Origin: Frigidibacter oleivorans
GTDB lineage: Bacteria; Pseudomonadota; Alphaproteobacteria; Rhodobacterales; Rhodobacteraceae
Assembly: GCF_003993775.1 (NCBI RefSeq)
Contig: NZ_RJRZ01000008.1
Coordinates: forward strand, 62,001-126,000
DNA length: 64,000 bases
Reading direction: 5' to 3'
A model generated the notes under the pieces. It worked only from the letters and a program-made list of their open reading frames with translations. It ran no database searches and was not told the origin of the DNA. The translations under genes and the position numbers were made by a program. Positions 1-7,441 of this stretch are shown here, one piece after another. Position 1 is the first letter of the stretch, and each line of letters opens with the position of its first letter.

Positions 1-1427
1 TCGGTGATCTGGTGGGTCTCGGACAGGGTGACGACCTCGCCGCCGCCCTGCTGCAACAGGATCTCGAACCGGAAGGGCTGGCCCGCGGCATTGCGCAGCC
101 GGTCGCCCTGCATGGTCCAGCCCGCCTCTTCCAGCAGCGCCATCGCCCGGCGCAGGTTGGCGCGGTTGCCGCGGCCGTCGCCCACGGGCAGCGCATAGCC
201 CTCGATGGTGCCGGGGGCCAGATCGGCGGCGAAGGGGGCCAGCAGTTCGGCCACCCGCCCGCTGGCCGGCCCGGGCTGCATGGCCAGGTCGGAATTGGCG
301 AACCACGACCCGATGCGCGGATCGGCATTGCCGGTCAGCGTCTGCGCGATGAATTCGTGGTCGAAGGACAGGGTCAGCGCCTCGCGCACCCGCCAGTCGG
401 CGAAGATCGGCTGCCGGGTGTTGAAGACCAGCCCGGTGATGCCCGCCGGGCGGCGATGCGGGATCTCCTCCTGCACCACGCGGCCCTGGGCCAGCGCCGG
501 AAAGTCGAACCGCGTCTGCCAGCGCTGCGCGCTCTGTTCGCGCCAGACATCCAGCGCCCCGGCCTTGAACGCCTCGAACATCACGTTCTGGTCGGTGAAG
601 AACTCGTAGCGGATCTCGTCGAGGTTCTGCAGCCCCCGGTTCACCGGCAGATCCTTGCCCCACCAGTCCGGATTGCGGCGGAAGGTGATGAAGCGGCCGG
701 GCTCGAAGCTGTCGACGACATAGGGGCCCGAGCCGATGGGGGCCTCCAGCGTCGAGTCGGCGAAGCTGCGCCCCTCCCATTGCGCCTTCTTCAGCACCGG
801 GCGCAGCCCCATCAGCAGCGCCAGTTCGCGGTCGGGTTCCCTGAAGTCGATCCGCACCCGGTTCGAGCCCGGCGAGGTGATGTCCGCCACCTTCGTCCAG
901 GCCCCGCGATAGAGCGGATGCCCCTCGGTCCCCAGCGTGCGGAAGCTCCAGATCACGTCCTCGACGGTGACGGGGCTGCCGTCGGAAAACCGCGCCTCGG
1001 GGCGCAGGGTGAACTCGACGAAGCTGCGCGCCGCGTCCGTCGTCACCGACTCCGCCAGCAGCCCGTACAGCGTGAAGGGTTCGTCGATGGACCGGATCAT
1101 CAGCGTCTCGGTCACGTGGCGGGGCAGGGCGAAGGGAGCGCGGCCCTTCAGGATGAAGGGATTGAGCGAATCGAAGCTGCCCGGCTCGCCCATCACGATC
1201 CGCCCGCCCTTGGGCGCGTCGGGGTTCGCATAGGGCAGATGCGCGAATCCCGCCGGCAGGTTCGGATCGCCGAACATGGCGATGCCATGCGCGGGCGATG
1301 CACCCGCGGCAGGCGGATCCTGGGACCGCGCCGCCTGGGGAATCACCGCCGCAAGAATCGCAAGACACAAGGCTGCGATCAGCGGGGCGACTCGGGCGGC
1401 CGGCGGTCCCGAAGGGCGGTAAGTCAT
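1..1427 (-). CDS. yejA: YejA-type oligopeptide ABC transporter substrate-binding protein (3' end outside window)
   Basis: Periplasmic solute-binding protein, family 5, that would deliver peptides to a Yej-type ABC importer. The ATG is at 1425-1427 and 475 codons are present; relatives are about 600 or more residues, so the C-terminus lies beyond the left edge. Residues 1-35 form a basic, hydrophobic signal peptide ending ...ARSQ. The mature N-terminus has the run HGIAMFGDP, then YANPDAPKGG and FDSLNPF, which is the usual start of the YejA subgroup. The frame stays open to the first base. Family membership is read from these motifs; the peptide specificity is inferred. Permease and ATPase genes would be expected beyond the left edge and cannot be checked. 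Confidence 0.9.
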   Translation of the reverse strand, partial: MTYRPSGPPAARVAPLIAALCLAILAAVIPQAARSQDPPAAGASPAHGIAMFGDPNLPAGFAHLPYANPDAPKGGRIVMGEPGSFDSLNPFILKGRAPFALPRHVTETLMIRSIDEPFTLYGLLAESVTTDAARSFVEFTLRPEARFSDGSPVTVEDVIWSFRTLGTEGHPLYRGAWTKVADITSPGSNRVRIDFREPDRELALLMGLRPVLKKAQWEGRSFADSTLEAPIGSGPYVVDSFEPGRFITFRRNPDWWGKDLPVNRGLQNLDEIRYEFFTDQNVMFEAFKAGALDVWREQSAQRWQTRFDFPALAQGRVVQEEIPHRRPAGITGLVFNTRQPIFADWRVREALTLSFDHEFIAQTLTGNADPRIGSWFANSDLAMQPGPASGRVAELLAPFAADLAPGTIEGYALPVGDGRGNRANLRRAMALLEEAGWTMQGDRLRNAAGQPFRFEILLQQGGGEVVTLSETHQIT

Positions 1428-1502
1428 GGGCGGATCTGCCTTCCTGCCTGTAATTTCAGGCCGCGACGCTATCGCCTCGGGCGTGGCTTTTCAAACTTTT
1501 AG

Positions 1503-1532
1503 CTTGGAGCCATCGGCGGAAGGTCGTATAAA
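1503..1532 (+). promoter_or_regulatory. Sigma-70-type promoter of the candidate sRNA
   Basis: CTTGGA (1503-1508) resembles the alphaproteobacterial -35 CTTGAC. TATAAA (1527-1532) is a good -10. The TTGGAG hexamer is 17 nt from the -10, which predicts a start near 1539. There is no coding sequence for 230 bp downstream, so it most simply serves the RNA that ends at the terminator at 1586-1614. Confidence 0.55.
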
Positions 1533-1538
1533 CGGGGC

Positions 1539-1614
1539 ACTGCTCGATAGGTTTCTTGCCTGTATGAAACCTGCCTCAACGACTTAACGCCCGCCTTGCG
1601 CGGGCGTTTTTTTT
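1539..1614 (+). ncRNA. Candidate trans-acting small RNA, about 75 nt
   Basis: The stretch lies between divergent yejA and bdhA and contains no open frame with a ribosome binding site. It begins about 7 nt after a -10 box and ends in a strong intrinsic terminator. The predicted RNA has a 5' stem AGGTTTC/GAAACCT (1549-1555 with 1566-1572), a 10-nt loop TTGCCTGTAT, a single-stranded linker (about 1573-1585), then the terminator stem. Hairpin, exposed linker and terminator is a common Hfq-dependent sRNA layout. I cannot name a known family. The alternative is a leader read through into bdhA, which the terminator argues against. Confidence 0.55.
1586..1614 (+). terminator. Intrinsic terminator of the candidate sRNA
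   Basis: A 9-bp perfect stem AACGCCCGC/GCGGGCGTT (1586-1594 with 1600-1608) with loop CTTGC is followed by an unbroken run of T to 1614. This is the strongest rho-independent terminator in the first 8 kb. It lies 155 bp before bdhA, with no gene on the same strand upstream. Confidence 0.85.
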
Positions 1615-1696
1615 GGCCGCAGACGGCTGCCGACATCGCGCGCCCCGGCCGCCGTCACGGCTTCGGGAAGGCTTTCGGCAGACGGGGGGCTGGATG

Positions 1697-1716
1697 TTGC
1701 ATTTGCAGCGTATAAG
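1697..1716 (+). promoter_or_regulatory. Possible bdhA control region with TTGCA repeat
   Basis: TTGCATTTGCA (1697-1707) is followed directly by TATAAG (1711-1716), a plausible -10 of bdhA without a recognisable -35. TGC-rich sites of this kind are bound by PhaR, the polyhydroxybutyrate regulator of Paracoccus and Rhodobacter, and bdhA belongs to that pathway. The link to PhaR is inference from the motif and the gene; the match is short. Confidence 0.3.
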
Positions 1717-1769
1717 TTTCCCGCGACGCATCCGCCCGGCGGCGCTGCCGGGCCTCAGGAGGACCAGCC

Positions 1770-2567
1770 ATGCCCGTCACCATCTCGCTTTCCGGCCGCC
1801 GCGCGGTCGTCACCGGCTCGACCTCGGGCATCGGACTGGGCATCGCGCGGGAGCTTGCGCGGGCGGGTGCCGCGGTGGCGCTGAACTCCTTCACCGACAG
1901 CGAGGATGACCACAAGCTCGCCGCCGACCTCGCGGCCGAGTTCGGGGTCGAGGCCTGCTATATCCGCGCCGACATGTCGAAGGCCGAGGATTGCCGCGCC
2001 CTGATCGCCACGGCGGTAGACAGGCTGGGCGGCTGCGACATCCTCGTGAACAATGCGGGCATCCAGCATGTGGCCCCGATCGAGGAATTCCCGGTCGAGA
2101 AGTGGAACGCGATCATCGCGATCAACCTGTCCTCGGCCTTCCACACCATCGCCGCAGCGCTGCCGGGGATGCGCGCCTCCGGCTGGGGCCGGATCGTCAA
2201 CATCGCCTCGGCCCACGGCCTGACCGCCTCGCCCTTCAAGTCGGCCTATGTCTCGGCCAAGCACGGCCTCGTCGGGCTGACCAAGACGGTGGCGCTGGAA
2301 ACCGCCGAGGCCGCGATCACCTGCAACGCCGTCTGCCCGGGCTATGTGCTGACCCCGCTGGTCGAGGCGCAGATCCCCGACCAGATGAAGACCCACAACA
2401 TGAGCCGCGAGGACGTGATCAAGAACGTGATGCTGGACCGCCAGCCCTCGAAAGAATTTGCCACGGTCGAGGAGATGGGCGGCGCGGTGATCTGGCTGTG
2501 CAGCGACTATGGCGCGCAGGTGACGGGCACCACGATCAGCGTCGATGGCGGATGGACCGCCCTGTGA
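1770..2567 (+). CDS. bdhA: D-3-hydroxybutyrate dehydrogenase
   Basis: Cytosolic short-chain dehydrogenase, 265 residues, interconverting 3-hydroxybutyrate and acetoacetate with NAD(H) in polyhydroxybutyrate/ketone-body metabolism. The Rossmann TGxxxGIG motif is at 15-22, NNAG at 94-97, and the catalytic set Ser147, Tyr160, Lys164 is intact. NNAGIQHVAPIEEFP and the SAHGLTASPFKSAYVSAKHG run are diagnostic of BdhA rather than FabG. An AGGAGG ribosome site lies 7 nt before the ATG. A patatin-like hydrolase begins 13 nt after the stop and is probably cotranscribed, an arrangement familiar from other alphaproteobacteria. Confidence 0.95.
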   Translation: MPVTISLSGRRAVVTGSTSGIGLGIARELARAGAAVALNSFTDSEDDHKLAADLAAEFGVEACYIRADMSKAEDCRALIATAVDRLGGCDILVNNAGIQHVAPIEEFPVEKWNAIIAINLSSAFHTIAAALPGMRASGWGRIVNIASAHGLTASPFKSAYVSAKHGLVGLTKTVALETAEAAITCNAVCPGYVLTPLVEAQIPDQMKTHNMSREDVIKNVMLDRQPSKEFATVEEMGGAVIWLCSDYGAQVTGTTISVDGGWTAL

Positions 2568-2580
2568 ACGGGGGTCGCGC

Positions 2581-3780
2581 ATGACCGACGGGAAGAAGCC
2601 GGCCGGGCCGCAACCGGCAGAGGGCGACGATCTGGCGACCGAGGCCGCGACCGGCGGCGAGGGCAAGGCGTCCTCCGCCCATCCCGTCACCCCCGAAGGG
2701 GCCGAGGCGCTGGCGGGCAACCCCACCGCGCCGGCCATCGGCGGCGACGGCATCCTGCGCATCAACCTCGCCCTGCAGGGCGGCGGCGCGCACGGCGCCT
2801 ATACCTGGGGCGTGCTCGACCGGCTGCTGGAGGAGGAGGGGATCGAGATCGCCGCCATCTCCGGCTGTTCGGCGGGGGCGATGAACGGCGCCGCGCTGAA
2901 ATCCGGCTGGGTCGAGGGCGGGCGCGAGGGCGCGCGCCACATGCTCGACTGGCTGTGGGGCCAGATGGGCGCGATCCCGGACCTGTCCTTCCTGCACTGG
3001 ATGATGGCCTTCCTGCCCGGCCCCGCGATCACCGCGAAGATGATCGAGGCCGCGGTGCCGATGTCGGTGATCGACGCGGTGACCAGCGCCTTCAGCCCCT
3101 ATGACATCCCCTTCGCGGAAAACCCGCTGATCCGGGTCGTCGAACGCTTCAGCTTCGACACGATCCGCTGCCACGACGGGCCGCGGCTCTACGTCTCGGC
3201 CACCAATGTCCGCACCGGCAAGATCCGCGTCTTCGGCGAACACGAGGTGACGCCGGAAACGCTGCTGGCCTCGGCCTGCCTGCCGACGCTGTTCCGCGCG
3301 ATCGAGATCGACGACCCCGCCACCGGCAAGTCCGAGGCCTATTGGGACGGCGGCTATGCCGGCAATCCGGCGCTGTTTCCGCTGTTCGACCCGGACCTGC
3401 CCGACGACATCGTGATCGTGAACATCAACCCGCTGATGCGCGACGACCTTCCCCGCAGCGCACAGGAGATCACCAACCGGATCAACGAGATCAGCTTCAA
3501 CTCGTCGCTGTTGCGGGAATTGCGGGCCATCGGCTTCGTCAAGCGGCTGATCGAGAAGGGGCAGGTGCCGCGCGGGTCGATGAAGGATGTGCGGGTGCAC
3601 ATGATCGCCGATGACGAGCTGATGCGCTCGCTGTCGGTGACGACCAAGCTGGTGCCGGCGCCGACGCTTCTGGCGCAGCTGAAGGCGGCAGGGCGGGCCT
3701 CGGCCGAGAATTTCCTGGGCGAGACGCGCGACAGCCTGGGGCGGGCGGGCAGCGTCGATCTGGCGACGATGCTGGGCTGA
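2581..3780 (+). CDS. Patatin-like phospholipase/esterase
   Basis: A 399-residue patatin-fold serine hydrolase. The oxyanion loop GGGAHG is at 67-72, the nucleophile elbow GCSAG has Ser97, and the partner Asp is Asp256 in DGGYAGNP, giving a complete Ser-Asp dyad. The first 55 residues are low-complexity and probably disordered. The start chosen (MTDGKK) lies 13 nt after bdhA; an in-frame start further upstream would overlap bdhA. The natural substrate cannot be read from sequence: phospholipid is the default, but coupling to bdhA makes a role in polyhydroxybutyrate granule lipid or polymer turnover an attractive guess. Confidence 0.88.
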   Translation: MTDGKKPAGPQPAEGDDLATEAATGGEGKASSAHPVTPEGAEALAGNPTAPAIGGDGILRINLALQGGGAHGAYTWGVLDRLLEEEGIEIAAISGCSAGAMNGAALKSGWVEGGREGARHMLDWLWGQMGAIPDLSFLHWMMAFLPGPAITAKMIEAAVPMSVIDAVTSAFSPYDIPFAENPLIRVVERFSFDTIRCHDGPRLYVSATNVRTGKIRVFGEHEVTPETLLASACLPTLFRAIEIDDPATGKSEAYWDGGYAGNPALFPLFDPDLPDDIVIVNINPLMRDDLPRSAQEITNRINEISFNSSLLRELRAIGFVKRLIEKGQVPRGSMKDVRVHMIADDELMRSLSVTTKLVPAPTLLAQLKAAGRASAENFLGETRDSLGRAGSVDLATMLG

Positions 3781-3814
3781 CCGCTCGCGCGAAGCGGCCG
3801 GGTGGTGAGGTCGG

Positions 3815-4540
3815 TCAGCGCCCGCCGCGAGCGACGGGGGGCGGGGCGCCCGGCGCTGCGGGCTCCCGTTCCGCCGGATAGACCAGCCCGGCCGAGATCA
3901 CCAGCTTCGCCGCGTCCTCCACCGTCATGTCGAGGAAGGCCACCTCGGATTCGCGGACATAGAGCAGGAAGCCCGAGGTCGGGTTCGGCGTCGTCGGCAG
4001 GAAGACCGACAGCACCGTCTCGCCGTCGCCGATGCGCCGCGACACCTCGCCCTTCGCCTCGGACGACACGAAGGCCAGCGCCCACAGGCCGGGGCGGGGG
4101 TACTCGATCAGGCAGGCGCGATCGAACTTGGGGCCGGACTGGGAAAAGATCGTCTCGGCGATCTGCTTGACGGCGTTGTAGACCGACCGGACCACCGGCA
4201 TCCGGTCGACCAGGCTTTCGGCCCAGCGGATCAGCGACCGCCCGATCAGCCCCTTGGCGAGCCAGCCCACGATCACCGTGAAGACCAGCAGGAAGATCAC
4301 GCCGACGCCGCGCAGGTCGATGCCGATGTAATGTTCGGGCCGGAACCGGTAGGGCACCAGCGGCAGCACGAAACTGTCGATCCAGCCCGTGACCGTCCAG
4401 ATCAGCCAGATCGTCAGCGCGATCGGCAGGATCACCACCATCCCGGTCAGGAACGAGGCGCGCAACGCCGCCAGCATTCCGGGGCGGTGCGAGGAGGGGG
4501 GCGGGATCAGCGGGCGGCTGTCGGGATCGGTGCGTTTCAT
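3815..4540 (-). CDS. DUF502 family inner-membrane protein
   Basis: A 241-residue membrane protein of family DUF502, of unknown function. There are two N-terminal membrane segments (about residues 31-52 and 76-95) and then a soluble domain. DUF502 marks include GVGVIFLLVFTVIVGWLAKG, the RMPVVRSVYNAVKQ stretch after the second helix, and LPTTPNPTSGFLLYV near the C-terminus. The N-terminal 20 residues are proline-rich. It converges on the patatin gene and stands alone. A 5-bp hairpin without a T-run separates the two stop codons. Confidence 0.88.
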   Translation of the reverse strand: MKRTDPDSRPLIPPPSSHRPGMLAALRASFLTGMVVILPIALTIWLIWTVTGWIDSFVLPLVPYRFRPEHYIGIDLRGVGVIFLLVFTVIVGWLAKGLIGRSLIRWAESLVDRMPVVRSVYNAVKQIAETIFSQSGPKFDRACLIEYPRPGLWALAFVSSEAKGEVSRRIGDGETVLSVFLPTTPNPTSGFLLYVRESEVAFLDMTVEDAAKLVISAGLVYPAEREPAAPGAPPPVARGGR

Positions 4541-4616
4541 CTCGGCTCGGGCGCGGCGTTCGAGTGGCGACAGTAGGGGCAGGCGGCGCGCTTCACAAGC
4601 GACGGGCGCGGCGGGG

Positions 4617-5540
4617 TCAGGCGTCGCGCAGCCGCGCCAGGTCCGCGGCGATCGCGGCGGCCAGCCGGGCGTTGTTGCGCACCAGCGCGATGTTGGTGGC
4701 CAGCGACCGGCCCGCCGTCAGCCCGTGCATCCGGTCCAGCAGGAAGGGCGTCACCGCCTTGGCGGCGATGCCCGCCGCCTCGGCCTCGGCCAGCGCGGCG
4801 GCGATGACGGGGGCGATCTCCTCCATCGGGATCTCATCGGCGGCGGGCACGGGGTTGGCGACCAGCTGCCCCCCCGGCAGCCCCAGCCGCCCGCGCATCG
4901 CATGGGCGGCGGCGATCTCGGCGGGGCTGTCCATGCGCAGCGGCGCGGGCAGGCCGGATCGGCGGGACCAGAAGGCGGGCAATTCGTCCTGCCCGAACGC
5001 GATGACCGGCACCCCCAGCGTTTCCAGCACCTCCAGCGTCTTCGGCAGGTCGAGGATCGCCTTCGCCCCGGCGGCCACGACGGTGACGGGGGTTTCGGCC
5101 AGTTCCCGCAGGTCGGCGGAGATGTCGAAGCTGGTCTCGGCGCCGCGATGCACGCCGCCGATCCCGCCGGTAGCAAAGACCTCGATCCCGGCCAGATGCG
5201 CGCAGATCATCGTCGCGGCGACGGTGGTGGCCCCGGTCCGGCCCGAGACGAGGCAGGCGGCCAGATCGGCACGGCTCAGCTTCAGCGCGTCGGGCGTCCG
5301 TGCCAGCCGGTCGAGCATCGCATCGTCGAGCCCCACCCGGATCGCGCCGCCCATCACCGCGATGGTGGCGGGCACCGCGCCCGCGGCACGGATGTCGGCC
5401 TCGACCTGCCGTGCGGTGGCCAGGTTCTGCGGATAGGGCATCCCGTGGGTGATGATGGTGCTTTCCAGCGCCACCACGGGACGCCCGGCGGCCAGCGCGG
5501 CAGAGGTTTCGTCGGACAGGGTCAGGGGGGCGTCGGTCAT
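4617..5540 (-). CDS. psuG: Pseudouridine-5'-phosphate glycosidase
   Basis: A 307-residue enzyme splitting pseudouridine 5'-phosphate into uracil and ribose 5-phosphate, the second step of pseudouridine catabolism. The N-terminal block ALESTIITHGMPYPQN (24-39) is the family signature, followed by GGIGGVHRGAE and GAKAILDLPKTLE, which carries a conserved Lys. The start ATG overlaps the stop of the upstream kinase gene as ATGA, so the two are translationally coupled. A start further upstream would run through the kinase gene. The pairing with a PfkB kinase supports the assignment. Confidence 0.93.
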   Translation of the reverse strand: MTDAPLTLSDETSAALAAGRPVVALESTIITHGMPYPQNLATARQVEADIRAAGAVPATIAVMGGAIRVGLDDAMLDRLARTPDALKLSRADLAACLVSGRTGATTVAATMICAHLAGIEVFATGGIGGVHRGAETSFDISADLRELAETPVTVVAAGAKAILDLPKTLEVLETLGVPVIAFGQDELPAFWSRRSGLPAPLRMDSPAEIAAAHAMRGRLGLPGGQLVANPVPAADEIPMEEIAPVIAAALAEAEAAGIAAKAVTPFLLDRMHGLTAGRSLATNIALVRNNARLAAAIAADLARLRDA

Positions 5541-6439
5541 GCGGCATCTCCGGCGACATGGGCGGCGGCGGCGGCGAGGGCGGCCTCGAGCGCGGCCTCG
5601 CGGGGCAGGCCTTTCAGTTCGGCGGCCAGATGGGCGGCGGCGAAGCGGTCGCCCGCCCCGGTGACCCGGGCGACGGGCACGGGCGGCGGCAGCCGGATCA
5701 GCAGGCCGTCTTCCGCCGCATCGGCGCAGGGGCGGGCGCCGTCGGTGACCAGCACCCGCCGCGCGCCGCGTTCGACCAGCGCCGCCGCCGCATCCGCCGC
5801 ACCGGCGGCGGGCCTGCCGGACAGCGCCGCCGCCTCGGCGATGTTGAGGTAGAGCGTCGCGTGCGGATGCCTGACCAGCGGCGCCAGCCGCCCCGCCTTG
5901 CCGAGGCTCGCCGGCACGATCCGCAAATCCGCCGCCGCGAACAGCGCCGATCCCGCGATCTGCGCCAGCAGCGGTTCCGCCAGGTTGCCGTCCAGCACGA
6001 TCGGCCCGCGCCAGGGCGCGGTGGCGCTGCCGAGCCGGCCGTCGGCCAGAGGCGACAGGATGCGCGCCCCCGCCGCCTCCAGCGTGCGGGCATCGGCGAT
6101 GGCCGCGACCAGCGCGCCTCCGGCCTCGATGGCGAGGTACTGGTCGGTCGGCATGTCCCCGGGGCGATACAGCCAGCCGGTCGCCACGCCCGCGCGGCCG
6201 CACAGCGCCACCAGCTCCTCCCCCGCCGCGTCCGTCCCGACGGCCGACAACAGCGCCGGCCGCGACCCCTGCGCGGCCAGCGCCAGCGCGAGGTTCAGCG
6301 CGACCCCGCCGGGGCGGCGCAGGATACGGCCCGGCCGGTCCTCGCCGGGGGCGAGCGGCGCCGGGCTGTCGCCGAGGATGTCCCACAGCGCGCCGCCGAT
6401 GCAGAGGATGTCAGGGGCGTCGGTCCGGGTCTCGGTCAT
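5537..6439 (-). CDS. psuK: PfkB-family kinase, probable pseudouridine kinase
   Basis: A 300-residue ribokinase-fold (PfkB) sugar/nucleoside kinase. The N-terminal strand reads DILCIGGALWDILGD and the C-terminal ATP/catalytic motif VTGAGDRFAAAHL places the catalytic base at Asp264. Alone the sequence only says PfkB kinase; the 4-nt overlap with psuG makes pseudouridine the likely substrate, supplying the phosphate ester that PsuG cleaves. No transporter or regulator of the pathway is next to it. About 65 bp upstream lies a copy of the 3'-end repeat belonging to the neighbouring Hint gene. Confidence 0.88.
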   Translation of the reverse strand: MTETRTDAPDILCIGGALWDILGDSPAPLAPGEDRPGRILRRPGGVALNLALALAAQGSRPALLSAVGTDAAGEELVALCGRAGVATGWLYRPGDMPTDQYLAIEAGGALVAAIADARTLEAAGARILSPLADGRLGSATAPWRGPIVLDGNLAEPLLAQIAGSALFAAADLRIVPASLGKAGRLAPLVRHPHATLYLNIAEAAALSGRPAAGAADAAAALVERGARRVLVTDGARPCADAAEDGLLIRLPPPVPVARVTGAGDRFAAAHLAAELKGLPREAALEAALAAAAAHVAGDAA

Positions 6440-6507
6440 GGCGGATTGCGGTCATGGGGGCGGGGACGGGGGGACGCGCCGGGCGACACCGCGCCCCGCG
6501 CCGGCGG

Positions 6508-6577
6508 CTTCTTGTCGGCACAAGTATCCTCGGGGGTGAATTGGCCGCAAGGCCAAGAGGGGGCGGAAGGCCCCCTC
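6508..6577 (-). repeat. 3'-end two-hairpin element, copy A
   Basis: Follows the stop of the Hint gene by 10 nt and is oriented with it. Hairpin 1 is GAGGGGGC/GCCCCCTC, hairpin 2 is TTGGCC-TTGC-GGCCAA, then TTCACCCCCGAGGATACTTG and a purine-rich AAGAAG end. One of eight related copies in this window. Confidence 0.8.
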
Positions 6578-6587
6578 GGCCCGGCCC

Positions 6588-7160
6588 TCATCCCGCGACC
6601 AGTTCCGGCGCCGCCGCGATCTCCATCCCCTCGACGCGCAGGATTTCCGGTCCGTCGCAGCCGAGGGTGAAGACCGGCAGGTCGGTGACGACGACACGCG
6701 CCACATGCTCGCCATCCGCCAGCCGCGCCACCGGCACCACCACGCTGTCCCGGCCCCACAGCGCGCGGGCGCGCCAGTCGCGGATCAGGATGCCGGTATC
6801 GGGCGCCAGCCAGACCGCGCCCTCGGGCCGGTCGAAACCGAGCGCGCCGGCCATCACCCGGCAGGCCTCGCCCGTCAGGCGATGCGCGGTGACCGAACGC
6901 AGCACCCGCGCCCCGCGCCGGGTGATGACCCGGTCGCCGGGGGCCAGGTATTCCACCGGCAGCGCGCCATCCAGCGTCAGCACCCGGGCGCCCGCGACAA
7001 TGCCGCCGCGCCCGAAGGCCTGTTGCCCGAAGGCCGCTGCCCCGAAGGCCGGAGTTTCCACCGGGGCCGCCCGCGGGCCGGTCCTGTCACGCGCCTCTTC
7101 CCTGGGGGGCACGGCACCTGTCACGGTGCCCCGCCGCCCCCTGCCGTCCTTGCCGGTCAT
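6588..7160 (-). CDS. Hint (Hedgehog/intein) domain-containing protein
   Basis: A 190-residue protein with a single Hint-type domain. The start of the fold is seen at about residues 53-80 ([20 protein letters not shown], then [11 protein letters not shown]), and an SVTAHRLTG block follows. Short Hint proteins are common in Rhodobacteraceae, usually at the end of secreted proteins. Here the domain is preceded only by about 45 residues that are basic and then carry three AFG units ([17 protein letters not shown]), encoded by a GCCCGAAGGCC repeat. I see no signal peptide and no intein-like C-terminal Asn/Cys junction, so splicing is unlikely; autoprocessing is unproven. Confidence 0.75.
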   Translation of the reverse strand: MTGKDGRGRRGTVTGAVPPREEARDRTGPRAAPVETPAFGAAAFGQQAFGRGGIVAGARVLTLDGALPVEYLAPGDRVITRRGARVLRSVTAHRLTGEACRVMAGALGFDRPEGAVWLAPDTGILIRDWRARALWGRDSVVVPVARLADGEHVARVVVTDLPVFTLGCDGPEILRVEGMEIAAAPELVAG

Positions 7161-7331
7161 GGGGTTGTCCCTACTGCTGCCGCCTCGTTATTTTTCGTGC
7201 AGATTATGGCAGGATTGGCGCCTGTGCGAGCCTTTTCGGCGGCGCCTTTTTCCTCTCGCATCCCGGGGGCGATATTGCTAGAAGGGCGCGGATCAAAGGG
7301 GCGGTTCCGCGAGGGGCCGCTTGTTGCGGTC

Positions 7332-7416
7332 GCGGGTGTGGCGGAACTGGTAGACGCACCAGATTTAGGTTCTGGCGCCGCAAGGCGTGGGGGTTCGAGT
7401 CCCTTCACCCGCACCA
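7332..7416 (+). tRNA. tRNA-Leu (anticodon UAG)
   Basis: An 85-nt class II tRNA. The acceptor stem GCGGGTG/CACCCGC pairs perfectly, the discriminator is A, and CCA is encoded (7414-7416). The anticodon stem CCAGA/TCTGG encloses TTTAGGT with TAG at 7366-7368. The long variable arm (GGCGCCGCAAGGCGT region) and the GGTTCGAGTCC T-arm are typical of leucine. It is immediately upstream of tig. Confidence 0.97.
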
Positions 7417-7441
7417 GGATGAATTAGGACGGGATGAACGA

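Noticed and set aside
3781-3797. CCGCT/AGCGG hairpin as terminator between the patatin gene and DUF502
   Set aside because: The stem is only 5 bp and no T-run follows in either direction.
7165-7251. Possible second sRNA: TTGTCC-N17-TTATTT followed by a GGCGCC hairpin and TTTTT
   Set aside because: The hairpin is poorly paired and relies on a self-complementary GGCGCC; the promoter match is weak and the stretch may belong to the control region of the flanking genes.
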